This document shows positions 1 through 9,200 of a stretch of DNA of 14,119 bases, one piece after another. Source of the DNA: Planctomycetaceae bacterium (GTDB taxonomy: Bacteria > Planctomycetota > Planctomycetia > Pirellulales > Pirellulaceae); assembly GCA_003506095.1 (NCBI GenBank), contig DNWZ01000262.1, positions 1-14,119 of the forward strand, read 5' to 3'. A program made the translations under genes and the position numbers. The notes under the pieces were generated by a model. It was not told the origin of the DNA, did no database searches, and saw nothing but the letters and a program-made list of their open reading frames with translations. How positions within the stretch are numbered: position 1 is the stretch's first letter; each line of letters starts with the position of its first letter.

Positions 1-270
1 CGAGTCACGAACGCTTACTGGCGCGGTTACCAGGATTTCCAAGTTCGGCGTACCACTGCCGTTGACCGACAGGCTGCTGCCCGGATTGACAGTTGCAACG
101 ATTGGTCGTGGCACATCGTCCAAGCTGGAAGCAGCACCCGGTTGGCCATTGGTTTCGGCATCGACGAACCGACCCAACCGAGGAGATGCCCCATTAATGA
201 TCGCATGGCGGGCACCATTATTTTCCAGTAGCGTACCGAAGGTCGTAGCCGCATCTCCATAATCCAAACC
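1..270 (-). other. Start of a GEVED-type domain, cut by the window edge
   Basis: Residues 3408-3497 include LDYGDAATTFGTLLENNG, ARHAIINGASPRLGRFVDAE, TNGQP and LDD. The D-Y/F-GDA-x-x-[YF]-GTLL-x-NGARH...LG-x-x-[VI]-DAE-x-[ND]-GQP phrase is recurrent in planctomycete and other bacterial surface proteins just before a GEVED domain. The C-terminal half of the module is outside the window. Confidence 0.65.
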
Positions 271-3200
271 TACCGTCGGCAGGATAATCCAGAAGCGTGT
301 TGAGCCATCCGCTTGATTCGATCGGAGACGATTACCGGCACTATCGGCGATTACTTGATTATCGAGCGTGATCTCGTACACACTTGCCGGCTGCCAGAGT
401 GTTGAAAGCGGAGTAAGTCGCATCTCACCGGTCGACGAGTTAAAGCCAAGTCGATAGTCAACTCCATTGACAAGCGGGACATTATTACGCCGTACAAGAA
501 TCGCACTTGGGGTAACCGTAGCCGGATTAATGCCCGTTCCTTCGAAAGGCGCATTGGGACCTCGTCCGTCGCTGAACAGAATTGAGAAAGATTCGGAAAT
601 CGGATTCGTGAGCGACACCACGGACAAGTTGGGATCGAGGTCGATACCGGTTACGTCGTTGTCAATTGGATTAAGCAAGACTGCAAACGGAGCATCGTTG
701 TCGGAGCGGTCGACCGCGCCACGATCCTTAAACACATCGGTGCCGCCACCACCAGCCGCTTGGCCAGAATCGACACGCAACTGCCCGAAAACGTCGCGCG
801 CGGGGGCAAAAATCGGCGAAGGCGGGATACCGATCTCGTTCTTAAAGTTTACAAAATTAAATCGATCCTGCAGTGTATCGAGTGAGCTGTCGACGGCCGG
901 GGAACCCGAAACGAGATAGTAGTTGCCGGCTGCCGCGTTCACAAACAGCGGTGTCCCAGCGGGGCGAGTTATCGCATCTGTTCCAGTAGGACCGGTTGCC
1001 CCGTTGCCTTGGAAGTAATTCGAACGAATGACCGACAAGCCCGACGGACCACCAATACCAACCCCGAACTGAGTGATGATATTGTTCATAATGGTTGGGC
1101 TAGATTCGCCATTGATTTCAATACCGACCCCAGCAGTCGTACTCAAACCTACCAAGGTATTATTCACGACGCGGCCAAACGGAACCGGTCGCCCCGGAGT
1201 TGCCGCAGCTTCACCTGAATAGCGGATGCCCGAGGTGCCAACGATCACATTGTTCTGAATTACAACACCGGGAATCAGCCGTTCGGCGTTAAGTTGCGGA
1301 TAGTTGATGGTATAGCCGGGATGGGTCAACGAACCACCAGCTTGTGGCGGAGCCGGCGCAACACTAACGCCAACACCGGACGAGTTTCGGATCGTGTTGG
1401 ACTCGGCAATGAAGATTCCTTGAGGACGATGGCGATTTCGATCGGCTTCAAAGCCTGTGCCACCTTGAAGGATTTGGATGCTGTCAATCTTAGCCCGATT
1501 ATCACCGGCGATTACGTTTTGGTCGTCGAGGAATAGGTAGATCCAAGTCAGAACTGAGTTGGGGTTGGCAAACGAGAATTGCACAGAAAGGTTTGTGCGT
1601 TCACCTGACGCGAGCGGGTTGGCAGGCGAACCGGGCGAGCCTTCGCTGGGCGGGATCGCAGGAACCATGGGTTGCGCCACGCCATCGACCAGGAACAGCA
1701 AACCGTGAACATTCTCACGGCTGCTGACGCTGTAATTGAATCGCACCAAACCGCCACCGGGCGACGTTGAGCCCATGGCCGCAGGTGTTGTTTGGAACAC
1801 CGAAAGTGGCTGACGCGATGGCAAACCACCAATAGGTGGTATCGGGCCAAACGTTGCCGCAGACGCGAGTGAGCGACCGCCTTGTAGCGGATTGTTAACG
1901 TCGGCAACCCACGGCGCCATCACAGATGTGGGAATAGGATTGCCATTAAAGACACCAGGAATCACAAGGTTAGACGGTACCGTGGTGTTAAAGGTTTCTA
2001 AAGGCTCAAATCCGAGTGACGCTGTCGTGCTTAAGGAATCAATCTGTCGATCATTCGTCCGGAAAGTTTGATTTTGTATAATTTGGATGCCGGTACCTTG
2101 AATCAATCTGGCGACGTCCACGGTACGACGAATCTCGAGTTGATAACGATAGGCTAAGAGGTTCGGCAATGCAGCGGGATCGCTGTCTTGCATTCGCCCT
2201 GCACTAAACGTTTGGGTGTTCACAATGGTCGAATCGATCGGCGCGCCGGTCACCATCTCACCGCGTTCGGCGTAACCGACAATGATGTCGTCAATATAGA
2301 AGCCTTCGAAGCGATTATTCGAACTGCGAATTGATCGCGGAACAGTGTCGCGACTCGCGAACTCACCATAGGGAGCTGCGTCAGTGACAGAGGCCGGATT
2401 GACTCGGCCATCGATTGGACGTTGCACGGCATCACCTGCGTCCGACATGAACAACGTATTATCATTCATCGATCCTGCGGTGCTGAAGTCGAACCGTAAA
2501 CGAACGTTTCCTTGTCCCGCAAACGTCGAGAGATCGACACGAGCTTGCCGCCACTGCCCGGAATTGTCCATCAATTCCTGAACGCGTTGCTGTGATTGTG
2601 GACGTGGCGCAAGGCTGTTCTGCGACGCTTCGGAAATGTGTGACAAAAAGCCAGGAAGTTCGGCCCTTCCATCGTTGTTGCCTGTATTGGAAGCGCTCAA
2701 TCGTGAACTGTTGGTGGCGAGCAGTCGCCAAGTCAGCCCGTTATCTATCGATGCAAAGACTCTCGCGCTATCGCGGAACGGATCGTTCTCGTCTGACAGC
2801 AGACTTGAACCTTGGTGATTCTCCGTCTCGAGGAAGTAGTTGAAATAAAGCGTCGGACGATCCTGATTGACCGAACCGGCCAAAGAGAACGTATTGGTAA
2901 CAAGCGATCCGAGTGCTCCACCGGGGAAGTTGTAGGTGTTGACGATATCGGGGTTGGAGGCGAGGTCACGATGCTGAGTTTCGGTGCGGATCCCATACTG
3001 GGCGTTGATACCGCCAATTTGCTGATATCCACCGTTAAAGCTTTCGAATCCGAAGTGCATGCTCGTGCCGCCATTGACAGCAACGCGACTGGCGTCAGGT
3101 GCGGAATTGATTCCATGCCCTGGATCCGTTGCTCGCTTATTCGTCGGATGCCAAAGGTTAAAATCTAAAGGTGAGAAGGCCAGACCGATGGGAGCTTGGC

Positions 3201-6200
3201 CAGAAGAATTAACGCCACCAATCTGAATGTTCGTCGCACTTCCTGCAAACGCAGGAATTAGATTACCACTGGTATCCAGGGCGATAAGACGTCCGGTGTT
3301 GGTCACGGCAAAGAGTCGATCCGCAAGCGTTCCATTGTTGACATTCTGGGGGCCAAGTGCGAGCCCTTGGAGATTTAAGGGACCTAAACCCAAAGTTGCA
3401 CTGAGATCAATCCGATTGAGGACACGACCAGTGCTCGGACTGATTCGCAGAAACTCACCGGCAGTGGTAACACCAAACAGATCTCCCGTGCTCATCAGAT
3501 TGCTAAAGGAAATACCAGTAACACGCCCCGTTAGCGGCCCGAATGAGCCATCGGCTCCTCCCGTCATTAAACCGCCGCCGGAGGCCGAAAACGATTGTGT
3601 ATCGTTTGCGCCGGTTTGCGCTCCACCACCCCCGTTTCCGCTAGTTATAACCGCCGTTACGCGTTGCCGTGCTGCGGCATTGCCATTGATCGCGTTGACG
3701 ATTTGTTCAGCCGTGGGGCCTCCGTTGATCGCAACTGCCGGGTCAGCTGGGGTACGAGTGAGCGTGATATTGATATTGTCGCCAGAAACCGCCACGCTCA
3801 CGCCTGCGGCACCGCCACGTGCCGGGATAATGTTTACATTGAAATTGTTTCCCGCCAAACCCGGGATCTTTGATTCTACGCGGATAGTAGCGTTATTGGC
3901 CGGACTGGCGCCGTTCGAAATCGAGAACGAAGTATTTGCAAACTCCACACCAACGGGTTGAATATCGCCAACGGCACCGTAAGTGATTCCACCGGATATT
4001 CGAGGCGCTGCGTTGCCTGATCCGTCTCCGCGGTACAGTTTGGATTGACCGTTCGCTAAATCGGTCTCGCGGACCACCAAGAAAGAATCATAAGTGGGGG
4101 AAGCCGTGGCGAGGCCGCGGCGCATGAACGTGATCGCATCGACCTGGTCTGATGTCGAGAATTGTTCCACCCGAGTATTTCTTCCGCCGGGCAGTGGCGC
4201 AAAATCGCCGGGGAAACCGACATTGGTGTTCGGTGCCGAACCACGCCCCGGAATGTTGTCATTCTGCGACGAAGCCTCACCGCCGGTTGAAGCATCCATT
4301 CTGGTCACAACGCCAACCGAGTTGGTCGCAGAACCGACTCGGCGATAACCATACATCGCGCCGTCAGAGCGGATTACCATATCTTGGTAATCGTTGTTTC
4401 CAGACAACAGTCCGCTACCCGACGAGACTCGCGTTAAGAAACGCTGGCCAGTAAACGGGTTAACCGTATAGAGATGATCGTTGTCGTCACCGCCAGCATC
4501 GGTTGCCACGTAGAGAACAACGTCTTCCAACCTAAAAGGGACGACGTGGTTTTGTAGGTTAGTTAAATCAATGATCGGCCCCGTCTCAGGATTTACCTGT
4601 GAGCCGCGGGAGTTATATCCGATACTTCCAATATGATCTTCAACGACTCGACGAATCGTATTAATCGGTTCCAACCTAACTTGGCTGTTTGGATAGGGCG
4701 TGGTCAGAATCGGATTTGGGTTATTAAGGAACGTGCCTCCCAGCGCAGCAGGCATCATTTGATTACTCATTACGGCGACGTAATAAGTCCCCGAAGCTCG
4801 CACATGAATCGGTCCGATATACGGATCTCTTGTACCGAGTGATCCACGGGTAAGGTCCTCGCTGCCAGTTCCTGGACCTACACGTTGATCATCAGCGACA
4901 TTCGACTCGCGTCCTACCCAGATCAATCGGCCGCTGGCATCGAAGACAGCGAAACTCGTGTCGCCCCGCACAGCACCATCGGCGTAATCGATGTCGAAAA
5001 CGACTGCTACGGTTCCGGGATCATCATTCACCCCAGCAATGGATTGAACACCGGTATGCGCCACCTGGAACTCGTACCAATCGACGTCCGTTGCACTGGA
5101 TAATGCACCCGAGATGCTGATTGCGGCCATATCGGTTTGCAACAAATTGACAAGCTGTTGCGCATTATCACGAATATCATTCGTCCCGGATAATTCAGCC
5201 GCTTCGCCGATCATCGGCGAGCGTTTGGGAAGCCCGACAACATCAATCGCGGTGATGGCGTTTCGGATATCCGCAAATCGAACGGTTGAGCCGGGAAACT
5301 CGTCGACCTGTTGCAGTCGAATCTGCATCTGGTATTTACCCGTGCTCGCACCGGCGAGCGTCGACATGGAACCTTGCGGATTGCTACGTACACGAACAAA
5401 GTACGTACCAACGGAGCCCGGGTTGCCATGAAGCACATAATGCAACCCCGCGTCGCGGAAATTCTCGGTAAAGAAATCGCCACCCAGAACCGGATTCTGC
5501 ATCAATGTGAGCGCATTGATACTATCAGCGAATTGAGGATTACTCGAGCGAACCGAACGAGCCAATACGGTCCCGTTGCTAGCCAATACTTCGACGATCA
5601 CGTCGAGAGTTGGGTCGGTTCGGTCAACGTCGATCCAGATGGGCGTTCCCGCGGTACCACGAAAGCTATAAACGTCTACATCCCGGGAATCGTCGGGGCT
5701 GATGAAACCGTGAACTTCAAACCCTAGACGCCGATTCTCGTCACCACTCTTTTCGTTCGGCGCAAGCTCGCCAAGATTCTGGGCGGTGCCGATAGTAGAG
5801 TTGATATCTTTACCATTGGTGATCGGATTTTCGCTTTCGCGAACGATGGCTACGTTCCGATCGTTGCTCCACTGGTCAAACAAGAAACCGCGCCAACCCC
5901 CGGAAACGCCGGTTGATGGGGTGGTGGAATTATTTGTGTTTCGCATCGGCATGCCGTCGGGCGCGAAACCCGCGCCCACGCTGTCGTCGGCCAAATGCGT
6001 CAGCACCACGGGAAAACCAGGTTGGCCCAGAACATGAATCGTGCCCCCGACACGATCGATGATGTCCAGCGGCGTTCCGGTTGCTGTGAAACCGGTTGAT
6101 GCGCCGCCGGATAGTTTGACGACCAAGCTTTCGGAATTACTACTTTGCAGTCGCAATCCGCCGTTGGTATGAAAGTTCTCGACGGTAATCATGCTCTGCA

Positions 6201-9200
6201 GAACGTGTACCATGTCGGTATCGTCCCACACGCTTTGCGTCGTCAGCACTTCGCCACGAACCAATACGCCGTTGATCGTATTGCCTGACAATTTGTTAAG
6301 CCGAATCAGCGGCCCGTGGTTATCGTCGAACTGGCGGTAGGTGTTGATACTTCCTGTACTGCGGCCGTAGTCTGGCAGAACGGGAAAGTTGAGCGAGTTG
6401 GCGTTGATATTGACTACTGGACCGTCGTTATTGACAAATGTGTTATCAACGATCACCGGTTGACTGCCTCGGACGTAGATCGTCCCCGGTCCGTTGTTGC
6501 CACGACCGCTGCGTTGATTTGTCGTTGCAATAAATTGCCGACCATTGAGGTTTTCGCGAATCACACTATTGGCGATGCGCAAATCGGCTTGATGAACTTC
6601 GATGACATTGAAGGAAATCGTATTGCCTTCGATCGGCGACTGACCACCGCCGAAAGTAATCAGCGCGTGGTCAATACTACCCGAGGATATATGACCAAAG
6701 TAAAGACCTGCCCACTGGCCAGCGCTTCCCCTTGAGACCCCGTTACCGTTACTGTCAAAAGACCCGCTGCCGCCAAATCGATCGTCGGTAAAAGAAGTGA
6801 AAATAATAGGGTCGTTCGGAGTGCCCTCGGCGATCAATGACGATGAACCTCGTTCAGCTTCAATCCGCGAACCTTGTAACTTAAGCACAATACCTGGATC
6901 GACGATCAATCGTCCTGCCGCACGTGCCTCCAGCCCGAAGCCGATATCACGTTGGCCGCCAGGGTTACCATTGATTATCAGATTCTCGGTCAATACGTGA
7001 ACAATGTCGGTATCGTCGAAACGCCCAGGGACATTCAATTTCTCGATCGTCGAGCCAGTGGCGGTTTCAATCCGCACAAACAGCCCGTTGATGGAGTTGC
7101 TTTGCAAGTAGTTTCCGACGATGTCGGGACCGATTCGGTCCATCGAATCATCAAAGCTATCAGGGTTTGCCGAAACGGCTGCTTGCGCACTGTTGCTGAT
7201 GTAGTTGAACCGGACCGTTGGTCGCGAGTTGATGATGTGAATCGGCGCAAACACCAATTCTTGTGAATCGACAAACACCTTACCGCCGCCGTGTTGAATG
7301 TCGGCGTGCGTGATGTGGTTCAGGAAAATCCCTTGTGACGCAAGGTCCGAATCACCACGGTAGACGATGCCGCCTAGGTCGCCTGGGCGACTCGTATTGC
7401 CCGTGCCATCGGAATCACCACCAAATGTGTCGTCATGATACGAACGAATGAAAACAGGCGCAGTGGGCGTGCCAAGGACCTGAATAGACGAAGCAGCGCG
7501 ACTAACGTTAACGGATGATGTTCCGGCGTCCAAATTGGCGCTTCGCATCTTCAACAATGCGCCGGCGTCAAAAACGACTTTAGTTCCTTGCGGTACAAGG
7601 AAATCGGCACCATCACGAAGCGGATTTCCGGACGTGTCGCTGCCGACCAAATAAGGATAGGTATCTTGGAGCGTTGTTAAATCACCATCGATGCCTGCGT
7701 TACCAGCAATACGCACCAAGTTTGGTGCATTGAGCAGAGCGGGGGTTTGTTCCAGATCCAATTGATCGATGCTTGACAATCGAATCACACGTCCGCTTAC
7801 CGAAGCGGTCGAGGTCAAAATACTGTTATTGATTACGTTGGCGATTTCGGTGATCAAGTCGCTAGCGTTGCGATTGATTGTGGTTCCGATCGTTGAAAGG
7901 CCAAACGTAAAAGTCACCCGATTGATGCCATCATCGATGATGAAAGAGTCACCAATATTGATTTTGCTCGACGCGTCGTTGGGTATCACGATGCGAGACG
8001 CTGCCGCTTGAAGCGCCGAACTGAGACGATCGAAAGGATCGCTGATGGATCCATTGCCGCCGGTACCGCCAAGCAGCGGGTCGTTGGCCCGGTCGACGAA
8101 GATCGTCGAAACCACGTCACTCGCCTGAAACCAAAACGAATGGACGCCGCCGGGCATGCCGTCGGCGTTCCCATCCATGGCTGTACCATCAGCGTCGCGA
8201 AGCGAGTCGAAACGATTGGCATGAAACGACAACTGCAACCGGTAATCGCCACCTGTGGTACCGCCAAAACCTGAGTCTGGGACATTGGGGTCATAGCTGT
8301 CATTGCCAGTGCTCGAAACACCAACAAAGTAGATTCCTGGTTCCAGATCCATATCGATTAATGAATCGGTGCCAAAGTACCGGTCGTTGCGTGAGATCAT
8401 TTCTCTCGCGCCGGTGGCCGGATTCTGGCGATAAAGGGTCAGTACGGTATTTAGTTGACTTGGGGTCGCAAGTCGCTCCGCAAGGGTTTCGGCCCTGACG
8501 CGTCCTGCTTCAGCGACTTCGAATCGATACATATCGATGTCAGTGCTGTTTGGCGGTGCGATCCGATTCAAGTGAACAATGTCATGGTCACCAGGAATTA
8601 CATCGTTGGGAAGACCGGCACCCATTAGCGATGGCAATTCGAAGGAGTGAAACAAGCCAAGTGAATGCCCGATTTCGTGATACATCACATTGGTAAAACC
8701 GTCTCCGAAGAAACGGTTCGAATCTTGATACATCGTTGCATTCAAAATGGCTCCGGAACCACCTCCAAGACCCGCAACGGGAGAGTTGGGTTGAGAGTTT
8801 TCATCAAATGCTCGCAGATCGGTTTTGCCGATGCGAAGTCCTCCACCTGCCGTCTCACGAAACTCGTAACCCGTATGTTTAGCAAAGACTTCGAAAATCG
8901 ATCGCACGATTCGGCGTTCTTCGGCCGTAATCTGATTTAGAAAAACTTGACCAGGGATTGCCGGATTAGTGAATGAAGCCGGGAAATGGTATAAGATTGT
9001 CTCAATTGCCGCCGGAGTTGTGGGAATCGTGTCCGATGGCGCACCAGTAATCCAAGGCACTCCAGTAGGAATATGTACCTCGCGTTGAATCTCGCGATGG
9101 CCGGGTTCGTCTTGACCGCCGACTCGCGGGGGCAACGGAATACTTTGCGGTTGTATCGAGGCGTCGACCGCTACACCTGCGGCACCAAGGCTTCCAAGGT

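Noticed and set aside
3227..3961. Plus-strand open frame of 244 codons, Pro/Ala/Val-rich
   Set aside because: Antisense to the propeller-like region and its insert. The composition is what reverse reading of Gly/Asn/Thr-rich coding sequence yields.
5842..8106. Reading the long beta-helix repeats as a CRISPR or DNA-level tandem repeat
   Set aside because: Similarity is at protein level only, with periods of 216-272 codons and diverged DNA; there are no short identical repeats with spacers.
8647..8679. Possible M12B/reprolysin or serralysin assignment of the zinc motif
   Set aside because: The short +8 spacing to the Met-turn and GLFHS-type end fit matrixins better. No RTX nonapeptide repeats are seen as expected for serralysins.
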